Below the pieces are notes generated by a model. It had not been told where the DNA came from. It searched no databases and saw only the letters and a program-made list of their open reading frames with translations. Shown in pieces: positions 16,225 to 25,310 of a stretch of DNA of 64,000 bases. Position 1 is the first letter of the stretch; each line of letters begins with the position of its first letter. The position numbers were made by a program, and so were the translations under genes. Origin of the DNA: Gordonia gummivorans (GTDB lineage Bacteria > Actinomycetota > Actinomycetes > Mycobacteriales > Mycobacteriaceae); NCBI RefSeq assembly GCF_022513585.1, contig NZ_JAKWBF010000003.1:1-64000 (forward strand), read 5' to 3'.

Positions 16225-17801
16225 GAAGATTCCTTCTCCTCTGTGTGTCCTGGCTGCGCAGCCAATGTCTTCAGGTGCTCGCGGTCGATCTTTCCGCGCC
16301 GGTTCGTCGGCAACGGCGAGCAGATGACTATCGAATCCGGTTGTGAGGCAACGGGGAGTAGCGCGCGGATGGCTCCGTCGGTTGCGGTGATCGCGTCGGC
16401 CGACTCCGTGGTCTCGGCGCCGGCGCCGGTGTCGAGGAACAGGGTGATCCGGTTGTCGGGCCCGGTGGCCACCGCGGCCGCGGCCAGCACGGACGCCTCT
16501 TCGCAGGCGATCGTCTCGATGCCGGCCAAGTCGATGCGATATCCGCGGCGCTTGATCTGGCTGTCGACCCGTCCGGTCAACACCAGTTGACCGTCGGCGT
16601 CGCGATAGGCGTGATCGCCGGTGCGATAGGCCCGCCGCACACGACCGTCGGGGAAGGCCAGTGCGACTGTGGGATCGACTACCTCGCCGCCGATCACATA
16701 ACCCGTCAGCAACGGTGCGCCTGCGACCACCAATTCGCCTGCCTCCGCGGCGTTGCACTCCTCGTCGACGAGGAGGATCTCGACACCCGGCAACGCTGAC
16801 CCCACCGGGACGGGTTCTCCCGTACGCCAGTTCCGGACATCGGCCGCTGTGCACACGTTGGTCTCGGTGGGCCCATACCAGTTCCGCACGTGGATGCCCG
16901 GGAAGGTGTCGAGCAGTTCGCGCAGCGCCGCAGGCGGATAGGGTTCGCCGGCAAAGGCAATCGCACGCAGCGCCGACAACGGTTGTTCCTGGCGTCGAAC
17001 GGCCGAGACGATCCCACGCAGCAGGCTGGGCACCGCGTAGATCACCGAGATCTCGTTGTCCGCAAGCCATTCGGCGGCATCCTGCGGAAATGCCTTCAGC
17101 CACTCGGGCAACTGCACCGCGGTGACTCCGGCGATGGCGGTCGAGAAGATGTCAAAGGTGCTCAGGTCAAAGGTGAGCGCCGCCTGAGCTGCCACCCGTT
17201 CTCCCGCACGAAGTTCGAGAGATCTTGCGGCCCACTGCGCGAAGAACGCCACCGCCGACGACGACAGCAACACTCCCTTCGGGAGTCCGGTACTGCCGGA
17301 CGTGAACAGCAGGTAGCCGGGTTCCGCGGACGGACCGTGGGCGTCGTCCTCGCCGCGTGCCGCCAGCAGCAACCCGTCCTGGGGCAGCTCGACGACGCGG
17401 CCGGCCGGGTTCACCCGGTCGATGCCGGTGCGGTCGGAAAGGACGTGGGTGATGCTGGCCTGGTCGAGCAGTGCAGCCGTGCGATCGGGCGGATCGGCCA
17501 CATCGATCGGTGCGACGACAGCGCCAGTGGCGATGACCGCGTGGATCGCGATCGTGGCCGGTGCGGATCGCGGCAGGTACACCGCGACCGCACTGCCGCC
17601 ACCCACCCCGGCAGCGCGAAGTCCGGCCGCCAGCTCGGTGACGCGTTCGGACAGTTCCGCATACGACAGCTCACCGAGTTCGGTTCGGATGGCACAGCGG
17701 TCGCCGTGTTCGATGGACGCCGCGGTGAGGATGTCGGCAAGCGGATTCGACGCGTCGGCTGTGGTGGTGGCAGACGCGCATGACGTTGACAGTGTGTCCA
17801 T
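16221..17801 (-). CDS. Stand-alone amino-acid adenylating enzyme, proline-like specificity code
   Basis: A 526-residue NRPS-type adenylation protein without other domains. Core motifs are LFTSGSTGLPKGV (165-177), FDLSTFDIF (211-219), WYGPTETNVC (308-317), YRTGDHAYRDADGQL, GRVDSQIKRRGYRIDLAGIE and NRRGKIDREHL. Aligned by eye to the GrsA positions, the pocket reads D-L-F-Y-A-A-W-V-C-K (Asp212, Leu213, Phe216, Tyr255, Ala282, Ala284, Trp308, Val316, Cys317, Lys). From memory, prolyl-AMP ligases of the PltF/RedM group read D-L-L-Y-L-A-L-V-C-K, so seven positions agree. ATG 17801 is chosen; the longer open frame overlaps the preceding gene. It likely loads the overlapping carrier protein. Confidence 0.85.
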   Translation of the reverse strand: MDTLSTSCASATTTADASNPLADILTAASIEHGDRCAIRTELGELSYAELSERVTELAAGLRAAGVGGGSAVAVYLPRSAPATIAIHAVIATGAVVAPIDVADPPDRTAALLDQASITHVLSDRTGIDRVNPAGRVVELPQDGLLLAARGEDDAHGPSAEPGYLLFTSGSTGLPKGVLLSSSAVAFFAQWAARSLELRAGERVAAQAALTFDLSTFDIFSTAIAGVTAVQLPEWLKAFPQDAAEWLADNEISVIYAVPSLLRGIVSAVRRQEQPLSALRAIAFAGEPYPPAALRELLDTFPGIHVRNWYGPTETNVCTAADVRNWRTGEPVPVGSALPGVEILLVDEECNAAEAGELVVAGAPLLTGYVIGGEVVDPTVALAFPDGRVRRAYRTGDHAYRDADGQLVLTGRVDSQIKRRGYRIDLAGIETIACEEASVLAAAAVATGPDNRITLFLDTGAGAETTESADAITATDGAIRALLPVASQPDSIVICSPLPTNRRGKIDREHLKTLAAQPGHTEEKESS

Positions 17802-17826
17802 GGTCCTCAGCCTCGTCGGAGCAGAC

Positions 17827-19497
17827 TCACGCGCCGGCAAGCTGCTGCCGCAACGCGTTCTTGTCCATCTTTCCCAGGGGAGTGAGCGGCATCTCGTCGA
17901 TGATCCGCACCACATCGGGCGCCTTGTACGCGGCGAAACCTGCTTCGTCACCGAGGAAGTCGGCGAGATCACGCCGGTTGGGCGCGGATTTGGTGCCGCT
18001 CTCGACCACCACGAAGGCAACCGAACGTTCGCCGAGGGTTTCGTCGGGCTCGCCGATCAGCGCCACCGCCCGGATTTTCGGGTGCCTCAGCAGCGCACCC
18101 TCGATCTCGGTCGCGGCGATCTTCTCGCCGCCCCGGTTGATCTGGTCCTTGATGCGGCCCGACACGATGAGGTGGCCACTCTCGAGACGACGCACCAGAT
18201 CACCGGTGCAGTAGAAGCCATCAGCGGTGAACGACTTCCGATTGTGCTCCTCGGCGTCGAAATAGCCACGCGGAGTGTACGGTCCGCGGACTGTGAGCTC
18301 GCCCACCTCACCGGTCGGCACCTCGTTGCCCTCGGTGTCCACCACTCGAATCTCGTCGTAGACGGAGACCGGTACTCCTTGCGTGGTGGCCAGCAGCTCC
18401 GGTTCGTCGTCGAGATGTGTTGCGCAGAACAACCCTTCGGACATACCGAGGATCTGCTGCAGGGTTGCGTCGAACTCGTCGATGATGCGACGCGCTTCGT
18501 GATCGGACAGGCGCGCCGATCCGATCTCGATGATGCGCAAGGAACTCAAGTCATTGGAGGTCCATGACCGCTCATCGAGCCACAACGGCGCCAGTTGCGG
18601 GTTGATCGCGGTCATGGTGACCCGCTCGCGTTCGATCAGCTCGAAGCAGATCGCCGGATCTTGGTGTGACGCAAGGACAACCTTGCCTCCGACGCGGAGC
18701 GTGGCCAGGATGCCCGGGCAGTTCCAGGTGTAGTTGAAGGCGATCGGCAAGACGGCGAGGTACACGCTGTCCTTGTCGAGCCGGCTCCGCTCGCCGGCCG
18801 CGCGCGAGTTGTATTGGTAGTCATCGTGGGTGCGCCCGATCAATTTGGGCATCCCGGTGGTGCCGCCGGAGAGCAGCAGCAGCGCGATGTCCGACGGCTT
18901 GGCAACATCTTCGATCGGATCGTCGCCGGCCGTCGACAACGTCGAGTACGGGACAAATCGGTCATCGGAACCGTGGTCGCCGAGATCGCCTGCGACGATG
19001 ACCGTGCGAAGCGACGGCGACGTATCCAGAATGTCGCGCGCAAGTTCACGGTGATCGAAACGATTGAACACACCCGTTGTCACATAAGCGACCGCGCCCG
19101 TGGCCCCCGCCAGGTGCCCGACCTCGGCGTGCCGGTGGCCGGGTTGTGTGTGCACCGGGATCGCCGCAAGTCGCTGAAGAGCGAACCACGTCACGATGAA
19201 TTCTGCGGAGTTCGGCAACTGGAGCAACACCGCGTCGCCGGCCCGAATCCCAAGACTTCGTAAACCGTTCGCAACTAGCGTTGCTCGATTCGCAAGATCC
19301 CGGTACGAAATCCGTTGTTCACCATCGACAATCGCCGTCGAGTCACCATAGGCGGCAGCCCACTCGTCGACCCGGGTACCGAAAGTCTTTCCCTCCCAGA
19401 GGCCCAGCTCTCGATACCGCTCGGCGTAGTCGGCCGGCCAATTGGGTATCCGGTCACGGATCGAGGTGGTCGGCGTCTCCAGATTGCTTGTCGTCAT
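17827..19497 (-). CDS. Aryl-acid-AMP ligase (DhbE/EntE/MbtA family) with atypical pocket
   Basis: The 556-residue enzyme matches the stand-alone aryl-acid adenylating family along its whole length: LLLSGGTTGMPKLI, LQQILGMSEGLF, LDDEPELLATTQG, PYTPRGYFDAEEHNRKSFTADGFY, GRIKDQINRGGEKI, and GKMDKNALRQQ. It would load an aryl acid on the N-terminal carrier domain of the NRPS at 25311. The pocket differs from DhbE: the conserved His before Asn-Tyr is Phe254, the position that is Ser in 2,3-dihydroxybenzoate enzymes is Cys260 (as in salicylate enzymes), and DhbE Val337 corresponds to Phe357. First gene of the leftward operon, with iron boxes upstream. Confidence 0.88.
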   Translation of the reverse strand: MTTSNLETPTTSIRDRIPNWPADYAERYRELGLWEGKTFGTRVDEWAAAYGDSTAIVDGEQRISYRDLANRATLVANGLRSLGIRAGDAVLLQLPNSAEFIVTWFALQRLAAIPVHTQPGHRHAEVGHLAGATGAVAYVTTGVFNRFDHRELARDILDTSPSLRTVIVAGDLGDHGSDDRFVPYSTLSTAGDDPIEDVAKPSDIALLLLSGGTTGMPKLIGRTHDDYQYNSRAAGERSRLDKDSVYLAVLPIAFNYTWNCPGILATLRVGGKVVLASHQDPAICFELIERERVTMTAINPQLAPLWLDERSWTSNDLSSLRIIEIGSARLSDHEARRIIDEFDATLQQILGMSEGLFCATHLDDEPELLATTQGVPVSVYDEIRVVDTEGNEVPTGEVGELTVRGPYTPRGYFDAEEHNRKSFTADGFYCTGDLVRRLESGHLIVSGRIKDQINRGGEKIAATEIEGALLRHPKIRAVALIGEPDETLGERSVAFVVVESGTKSAPNRRDLADFLGDEAGFAAYKAPDVVRIIDEMPLTPLGKMDKNALRQQLAGA

Positions 19498-19672
19498 GCG
19501 CTATCCCTCTACGTGCACTTGAAGTTTGGTTCAGCGGCGCGGTGGCGAACACCACACTCGCAAGAACTCTCCGCGATCCCCCAGAGCGCCTGATCGAGTT
19601 CTCTTGGCGCTCAACAGGAGGCCGGTGGTCGGTTCACCGAATATCGTCATTCGGGTGGCCACGGCCTGCTGA

Positions 19673-19691
19673 TGAGGGTAGCCTAACATGA
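19673..19691. promoter_or_regulatory. Iron box 1 (IdeR/DtxR-type)
   Basis: The 19-mer tgagggtagcctaacatga matches the IdeR consensus TTAGGTTAGGCTAACCTAA at 15 of 19 positions when either central C or G is allowed. It lies 176 bp upstream of the aryl-AMP ligase gene, on the leftward side. IdeR with Fe2+ would repress the operon. Confidence 0.65.
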
Positions 19692-19774
19692 GTTGGTCCC
19701 CGAATTAAGCCGAGGTTCGAGGCCCCGCCCGGGTATCTGTGCCTGCATTTCACCTCAGCACCGCGATGGGTTAG

Positions 19775-19793
19775 TGTGTGTAGCCTAACCTAA
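19775..19793. promoter_or_regulatory. Iron box 2 (IdeR/DtxR-type)
   Basis: The 19-mer tgtgtgtagcctaacctaa matches the IdeR consensus at 15 of 19 positions, and its right half (tagcctaacctaa) is perfect. It lies about 140 bp upstream of the DesC-like gene and 84 bp from box 1. It suggests iron control of the rightward operon. Confidence 0.75.
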
Positions 19794-19823
19794 TCTGCGT
19801 CGATCCGCGAGAGGGTCCTCTCC

Positions 19824-19916
19824 ATGGTCAAGCCAGGACAACAAAATCCGAACTTGCCCGGCCAGCGCGTCGACCTGCGCCATCGAACTCAAGACGTAAG
19901 CACGAATCGCGAATGA
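19824..19916 (+). CDS. Possible 30-aa leader peptide before the DesC-like gene
   Basis: An ATG at 19824, just downstream of iron box 2, opens 30 codons ([20 protein letters not shown]...) that end at TGA 19914-19916. This is one base before an alternative GTG start (19918) of the next gene and 13 bp before its ATG. A modest purine-rich stretch (gagaggg) precedes the ATG. Position suggests translational coupling or simply transcribed leader sequence. No family recognised. Confidence 0.25.
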   Translation: MVKPGQQNPNLPGQRVDLRHRTQDVSTNRE

Positions 19917-19929
19917 AGTGGGTACCGCA

Positions 19930-20544
19930 ATGACCTCACCCTTGACGTCAACTTACCGCCTCGACTCGTTGCGGATCGATCCGCAACGAGATGGCGCCAC
20001 CGTGCACCAATGGCTCGTGCATCCGAAGGCGAAGTATTGGGACATGTTGGACAGCACGGAGACTCAGGTTCGCGACTTCCTCGCCGACAACATTGCCGAG
20101 GCCGGCGACAGCGATTACGGACTCCGGATCGGGTATTGCGACGATGCCCCCGAATTCATGTTCGAGCTCTACGACCCACTCACCAGCGACCTCGCGGCGC
20201 CGGGCACCGGATATGTGCACACCGAAGGTGACATCGGGATGCACCTGCTCGTCGCCCACTCCGACCGGCAGCTGTCCGGTTTCACCGGAAATGTGATGCT
20301 CTTCATCATGCGCACGGCCTTTTTCGAGGTCGGTGCCGCCCGGGTCGTCGTCGAACCCGATGTCCGCAACACCGCGGTGCAGAACCTCAACGCCGCGGTC
20401 GGCTTCCGCGTCGACGGCGACTACCCGGTTGCCGACAAGATCGCCCGCCTGAGTTATTGCACGCGTGAGGATTTCATCACAGTCACCGACAACGGCCGGA
20501 CGATCGGATCGGCCGCGGCCGGCGAACAAGAGGTTGCACGTTGA
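19930..20544 (+). CDS. DesC/MbtK/IucB-type siderophore N-acyltransferase
   Basis: This 204-residue GNAT of the MbtK/IucB family transfers an acyl group to an N-hydroxyamine to make a hydroxamate. Family features are [27 protein letters not shown], the [10 protein letters not shown] strand with the conserved Asp-x-x-x-His, and the C-terminal [19 protein letters not shown] acyl-CoA-binding segment. As first gene of a DesC-DesD-DesA-DesB block it probably acylates N-hydroxycadaverine with succinyl- or acetyl-CoA. In the mycobactin pathway the related MbtK acylates lysine. ATG 19930 is preferred to GTG 19918. Its stop overlaps the TTG start of the synthetase. Confidence 0.85.
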   Translation: MTSPLTSTYRLDSLRIDPQRDGATVHQWLVHPKAKYWDMLDSTETQVRDFLADNIAEAGDSDYGLRIGYCDDAPEFMFELYDPLTSDLAAPGTGYVHTEGDIGMHLLVAHSDRQLSGFTGNVMLFIMRTAFFEVGAARVVVEPDVRNTAVQNLNAAVGFRVDGDYPVADKIARLSYCTREDFITVTDNGRTIGSAAAGEQEVAR

Positions 20545-22364
20545 CCAGTTCACCCGCGCTCGCCACTCGGGGGTTGCGCGACGTCTACGACCGTCGCATC
20601 GCGAAGAAGATACTGGCGGAGTTCTGCCACGAGCAGGCCCTGTCGCCCGTCGAGGACTCCGCCGGTCGCTTCGTCGTGACGTCCGACGACCGGCAGACGC
20701 TCTACACCTTTGCCGCCGAGGTGCTGGCCCTCGACAACTGGGCGATCGACGAGGCGTCGATTCGACGGGTTCGCGACGGTGTCGAACTTCCCCTTCGCGC
20801 TGTCGAATTGATTGTGGATGTCCATGAGACACTGGGCATTCCGACCGAGTCGCTGCCCGAGTACATCGAAGAACTCATCAATACGGTCGCCATCAGCGCG
20901 CACCGTTCCGACTCCCGGCGCGTCGCCGCGGCTGCGCTGGCGGTGGCGGATTTCCAGACCGTCGAGCGCACCCTCACCGAGGGACACCCGTGCATCGTCG
21001 CGAATGCCGGCCGGCTCGGGTTCAGCTCCGACGACGTCGAGCGCTATGCCCCCGAGTCTGCTCGCCCATTCCGACTGACGTGGGTGGCCGTCTGGCGCGA
21101 TCACTGCGACTTCGCGTCGATGAGTGGGCTCGAGTACATGACGCTCATGCGCGAGGAACTCGGCGACCGGACCCTCGAACGCTTCAGCGACACCCTTGCC
21201 GACCTCGGACTCGACCCCGACGACTACTGCTACCTGCCGGTCCACCCGTGGCAGTGGATCGAGAAGATCAGCAAGCTCTACGGTCCCGACATCGCCGACC
21301 GCAAGCTGGTGCGACTCGGTGAAGGACCGGATCTCTACCAACCTCAGCAGTCGATTCGCAGCTTGTTCAACATCTCCAATCCCACCCGGCACTACATCAA
21401 ACTCTCGCTCTCCATTGTCAATATGGGATTCACGCGAGGAATGTCGGCCGACTACATGCGCACCACCCCGCTGATCAACGAGTGGGTCCGCAAGCAGGTT
21501 CAGGACGACGAGTACCTCGCGTCCCTCGGCTTCCAGCTGCTCTACGAGGTGGCCGCCATCGGCTACCGCAACCCGACATTCAACGCGATCACGCAGCCGG
21601 GTTCGGAGTACCGAAAGTTCTTCTCGGCGCTGTGGCGGGAGAGTCCGGTCCCGCTGACGACCGGGGACGAGCAGCTCATGAGCATGGCTGCGTTGCTTCA
21701 CGTCGATCACCACGGCGATCCCTTTGTCGCCGCGCTCGTCGAACGGTCCGGACTGAGCGCCGACGAGTGGGTACGTCGATACCTGCGGACCTACCTGCAT
21801 CCGATCACCTACCTGCTCTACCGCCACGAGCTGAAGTTCTCTCCGCATGGCGAGAACCTGATCCTGGTGATCGACTCCGGCGTTCCGGTGCGCGCCATCC
21901 TCAAGGACATCGGCGAGGAGGTCAGCATCTTCGCCGAGCCCGACGACCTACCCGAATCGTGCCGGCGGGCCCTCACCGAGGAACCCGACGAGATTCGTAA
22001 CCTGGGCATTCTCTCAGACGTGTTCGACGACTTCCTACGTCCCCTGGCTGCCATCGTGCATTCGGCGGGGCTGGTGTCCGACCGGGATTTCTGGGAGTTG
22101 GTCGGGGACAGCATCCGCGAATTCATCTCGCAGCAACCGGATCTCGCCGATCGCTTCGCGAAGTGGGATCTGTTCGCGCCGACCTTCGGCGCGGTTCACA
22201 TGAACGGGCTGCAGCTGGCGAACAACCGACGCATGGTGAACGTGGGGCACTCCTACGCGTCGCTGGTCGCCACCGACCACAAGCTGCTCAACCCCATCGC
22301 GCTACCCGCGCGCTCCGAAATAGTCTCTTCTACATCTCATCTGGGGGATCACCTTGCCACATGA
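20541..22364 (+). CDS. NRPS-independent siderophore (NIS) synthetase, DesD/IucA-IucC family
   Basis: The 607-residue enzyme activates a carboxylate with ATP and condenses it with an amine or hydroxylamine. Recognisable parts are [19 protein letters not shown] (substrate/ATP motif), YLPVHPWQW, the core [20 protein letters not shown], and the ferric-reductase-like C-terminal domain with [14 protein letters not shown]. Length and order agree with DesD, which joins N-hydroxy-N-succinylcadaverine units. It starts at TTG 20541, overlapping the previous stop. Which carboxylate it uses (succinyl arm, citrate or other) cannot be told by eye. Confidence 0.9.
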   Translation: MTSSPALATRGLRDVYDRRIAKKILAEFCHEQALSPVEDSAGRFVVTSDDRQTLYTFAAEVLALDNWAIDEASIRRVRDGVELPLRAVELIVDVHETLGIPTESLPEYIEELINTVAISAHRSDSRRVAAAALAVADFQTVERTLTEGHPCIVANAGRLGFSSDDVERYAPESARPFRLTWVAVWRDHCDFASMSGLEYMTLMREELGDRTLERFSDTLADLGLDPDDYCYLPVHPWQWIEKISKLYGPDIADRKLVRLGEGPDLYQPQQSIRSLFNISNPTRHYIKLSLSIVNMGFTRGMSADYMRTTPLINEWVRKQVQDDEYLASLGFQLLYEVAAIGYRNPTFNAITQPGSEYRKFFSALWRESPVPLTTGDEQLMSMAALLHVDHHGDPFVAALVERSGLSADEWVRRYLRTYLHPITYLLYRHELKFSPHGENLILVIDSGVPVRAILKDIGEEVSIFAEPDDLPESCRRALTEEPDEIRNLGILSDVFDDFLRPLAAIVHSAGLVSDRDFWELVGDSIREFISQQPDLADRFAKWDLFAPTFGAVHMNGLQLANNRRMVNVGHSYASLVATDHKLLNPIALPARSEIVSSTSHLGDHLAT

Positions 22365-23889
22365 CCACAACACCTCATGGGGCGGAGCACGATTCGCCCG
22401 CCCCGGAAGCGGTTGGACCGATGTCAGCGGCGGCCTCGCGCAACTGGCGGACGCCGTCGAGAACCATCATCATCGTGCGCCACTCCCTCCCGGAGCACCA
22501 GAAGAGACGCTGGCCTCGGTTTCGAATTCTCTTGGTCCGGAACAGATTCCCGAGAACGGCGTCGGCGAGTCACGTGCCCTGCAGCACGTGGCCGAACTGA
22601 TCGCCCGCTACGGGCTCGATCTCACCCACGAACTGACCGCGGCTCATCTGCAGCCACCGCCACTCACGGTGTCGGTGGTCGCCGATGCGCTCGCCAGCGC
22701 GTCGAACGCCTCGTTGGACACCTACGACTCGGGGCCTGCGACGCTGGCGATCGAGCAGTGGACGATCGCTGCCCTGGCGCGCCTCGCCGGTTTCCCCGAC
22801 ACCGCGGGCGGGGTCTTCGGTCCCGGCGGCTCGTATTCGAACCTGCTCGCGATGCTCATCGCGCGCGACCACACCGCCGCACAGGTCGGCATCGACACCC
22901 GGCAACACGGCGTCGCCACCCTCACGCGTCCGCTCGTGTTCTGCTCACGGGTGGCGCATTTCTCCATCAATCGGGCCTGCGCCACCCTGGGTCTCGGTGA
23001 ATCCGCGGTGATCCCCGTCGAGGTCGACGAACACCACCGGATGATCCCGGCCGCCCTCGAACGCGCACTGCTCGAGAACGCCGGCACCCCCATCGCGATC
23101 GTGGCCACCGCCGGTACCACCGATTTCGGCACCGTCGATCCGCTTCCGCAGATCGCCGACATCGCCGAACGCCACCAGGTGTGGCTGCATGTCGACGCGG
23201 CCTACGGGTTCGGGTCGCTGTTCTCCGACAATCTCGCTCGACTCGTCCGCGGCATCGACCGTGCCGACTCGATCACCCTCGACCTGCACAAGATCGGCTG
23301 GCAGCCGGCGGCGGCCAGCATCCTGCTGCTCGCCGACGAGGGCGAGTTCGCCTCGCTGAACCGAAATGTGGCCTACCTCAACCCCACCGACGATGTCGAG
23401 GCGGGTTTCGGTGGGATGCTGGGCCAGACCCTGCAGACCACCCGGCGACCGGATGTCCTCAAGGTCACCGCCACGTTCCTGGCCTATGGCCGAACGGAAT
23501 TGGGCCGGATGCTCGACACCTGCCACCAACTCGCCCGCCATGCCGAACAGCGCATCGTCACCGAGCTCCAGCTCGAACTGGTCGCACCCGCCACCCTGAC
23601 GACCGTCGTGTTCCGCTACCGCTGCGAGCAGCTCGACAAGGTCAACGCCGAGCTCCGTCGCCGCCTGATCAGCAGTGGCAAGGCACTCATCGGACGCACC
23701 CGCGTACAGATCGGCGGCAGCGAGGAACCGCAGACCTGCCTCAAGCTCACTCTGCTCAACCCCACCGCACGCGAGTCCGACATCGACGATCTCTTCGACG
23801 AACTCCTGCGCATGGCATTGGAAGTGGAGTCCGAGCTGGCCGAGGGCTCAAAGCACAACAGCGAGAACATGGTGAAAGTTCATGAGTGA
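22354..23889 (+). CDS. PLP-dependent decarboxylase, DesA-like (lysine to cadaverine)
   Basis: A 511-residue group II pyridoxal-phosphate decarboxylase of the DesA/diaminobutyrate decarboxylase type. Motifs are GVFGPGGSYSNLLAML, FCSRVAHFSINRACATLGLG, IVATAGTTDFGTVDPL, WLHVDAAYGFGSLF, and the Schiff-base lysine in LDLHKIGWQPA. In desferrioxamine clusters DesA makes cadaverine from lysine, and the neighbouring monooxygenase then hydroxylates it. Ornithine or diaminobutyrate are less likely given the context. TTG 22354 overlaps the end of the NIS synthetase gene; the stop overlaps the next start. Confidence 0.88.
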   Translation: MPHDHNTSWGGARFARPGSGWTDVSGGLAQLADAVENHHHRAPLPPGAPEETLASVSNSLGPEQIPENGVGESRALQHVAELIARYGLDLTHELTAAHLQPPPLTVSVVADALASASNASLDTYDSGPATLAIEQWTIAALARLAGFPDTAGGVFGPGGSYSNLLAMLIARDHTAAQVGIDTRQHGVATLTRPLVFCSRVAHFSINRACATLGLGESAVIPVEVDEHHRMIPAALERALLENAGTPIAIVATAGTTDFGTVDPLPQIADIAERHQVWLHVDAAYGFGSLFSDNLARLVRGIDRADSITLDLHKIGWQPAAASILLLADEGEFASLNRNVAYLNPTDDVEAGFGGMLGQTLQTTRRPDVLKVTATFLAYGRTELGRMLDTCHQLARHAEQRIVTELQLELVAPATLTTVVFRYRCEQLDKVNAELRRRLISSGKALIGRTRVQIGGSEEPQTCLKLTLLNPTARESDIDDLFDELLRMALEVESELAEGSKHNSENMVKVHE

Positions 23890-25309
23890 CCAACAAACAG
23901 TGGACGTCCTGGCGATCGGTTGCGGCCCGTTCAACCTGAGCCTGGCCGCAATGGCGTCCACCGTCGACGACATCGATGTCCTCGCAGTGGACTCGGTTCC
24001 CGAGTTCCGCTGGCATCCGGGAATGATGTTCGACGACGCCACCCTGCAGGTGAGCTTCCTGTCCGACCTCGTCTCGCTGGTGGACCCGACACACCCGTTG
24101 TCGTTCCTGGCCTACCTCGCCGACGTCGACCGGCTCTATCCGTTCCTGGTGCGGGAGGACTTCTTTCCCACCCGACGCGAGTACGAGGCGTACCTGCTGT
24201 GGGCCATCGACAAGCTCTCCTCGTCCATCCGCTTCGGCACCACCGTCGACGAGGTCCACTGGGATGACCACGCAGAGCACTTCCGCGTGACGCTCACCTC
24301 CGGTGGTGTGCAGTCGGAGCTGATCGCCAAGCACGTGGTGATCGGCGTCGGTACCGAGCCGGCAGTGCCGGCGGCCCTCGCGTCGAACTCCCCTGCCGTG
24401 GTGCACAGTTCGAGCTATCTCCAACACCAGCCAACCGCCCTCGAGGCGGGCGCGGTGACCGTGATCGGTTCGGGCCAGTCGGGCGCGGAGATCGTCGTCG
24501 ACCTGCTCGAGGCCAATCTGCGCGGCGGACCGGCGGTCCGATGGTGGACTCGCACACCGTGGTTCGCACCGCTGGACTTCACCAAGCTGTCCCTGGAGAT
24601 GACCACCCCGGCGTACATGGACTACTTCCACTCGCTGCCGGAGGGCACCCGCGATCGCGTGCGTGGCGGTCACTGGCAGTTCCACAAGGGAATCTCGACC
24701 GACACCCTCGACCGCTTGCACGACCTGCTCTACCGCAGGCAACTCTTCGACGGTCTCGCACCCGTCCAGCTGCGCAACGGCGTCGAGATCGAAGGGCTGG
24801 ACGCGCTCGACGACGGCCGGGTTCGAGTGCGGGCACGGCATCGTGACACCGAGACAGCTCTGGCACACACCGCGGACCTGGTGATCACGGCCACCGGCTA
24901 CCGGTACCGCGAGCAGCCGTTCCTCGTGGCCATCCAAGACCGCCTGCGCCGTGATTCGCTGGGCCGCTTGGTCATTGCCAACAACCATGCGGTGTCGTCG
25001 GACCCGGCACTGGCCGATCGGCTCTTCGTGGCTAACGCCGAGGAGCACGCCCATGGCGTGTCGGCACCCAACCTGGACATCGGTGCGGTGCGCAATGCGC
25101 GCATCCTGAACACCGTCGCCGGCCGCGAAGTGTACCGCCTGCCCAAGCACACGGCGTTCACCAGTTTCGGTGTCACCGGAACCGACGCAGAAGATGTAGT
25201 ACCAGAAGCCGCTGTGCCAGAAGACAAGACATCCATCGACGACTTTCTCGCGAACTCGCCCACGGCGAGTTCCAACACCCAATTGACAGCTCTCGGACTT
25301 GAGGAGTGA
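23882..25309 (+). CDS. DesB-like N-hydroxylating monooxygenase (cadaverine/lysine N-monooxygenase)
   Basis: The 475-residue flavoprotein belongs to the IucD/DesB/MbtG family that hydroxylates the terminal amine of diamines or lysine using FAD and NADPH. It has the FAD motif AIGCGPFNLSLAAM, the substrate region LQVSFLSDLVSLVDPTHPLSFL, the NADPH site VTVIGSGQSGAEIV, and the C-terminal ATGYRYRE motif. With the DesA-like enzyme beside it, cadaverine is the likely substrate. The ~45-residue Ala/Ser/Pro-rich C-terminal tail is not part of the catalytic core. Confidence 0.9.
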   Translation: MSDQQTVDVLAIGCGPFNLSLAAMASTVDDIDVLAVDSVPEFRWHPGMMFDDATLQVSFLSDLVSLVDPTHPLSFLAYLADVDRLYPFLVREDFFPTRREYEAYLLWAIDKLSSSIRFGTTVDEVHWDDHAEHFRVTLTSGGVQSELIAKHVVIGVGTEPAVPAALASNSPAVVHSSSYLQHQPTALEAGAVTVIGSGQSGAEIVVDLLEANLRGGPAVRWWTRTPWFAPLDFTKLSLEMTTPAYMDYFHSLPEGTRDRVRGGHWQFHKGISTDTLDRLHDLLYRRQLFDGLAPVQLRNGVEIEGLDALDDGRVRVRARHRDTETALAHTADLVITATGYRYREQPFLVAIQDRLRRDSLGRLVIANNHAVSSDPALADRLFVANAEEHAHGVSAPNLDIGAVRNARILNTVAGREVYRLPKHTAFTSFGVTGTDAEDVVPEAAVPEDKTSIDDFLANSPTASSNTQLTALGLEE

Positions 25310-25310
25310 C

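Larger units (their letters stand above)
19498..19929. promoter_or_regulatory. Divergent control region of the two siderophore operons
   Basis: This 432-bp gap separates the leftward operon (first start 19497) from the rightward operon (first start 19930). It holds the two iron boxes listed separately and a possible 30-codon leader frame. The part from 19498 to about 19660 has no feature I can name. Its AT content is higher than the flanking genes around the boxes, as expected for promoters. Confidence 0.8.

Noticed and set aside
10017..17801. Isonitrile lipopeptide pathway (FAAL, ACP, NRPS as in Rv0097-Rv0101)
   Set aside because: There is no non-haem iron/2-oxoglutarate isonitrile-forming enzyme and no FcoT-type thioesterase. 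Iron boxes and hydroxamate genes point to a siderophore.
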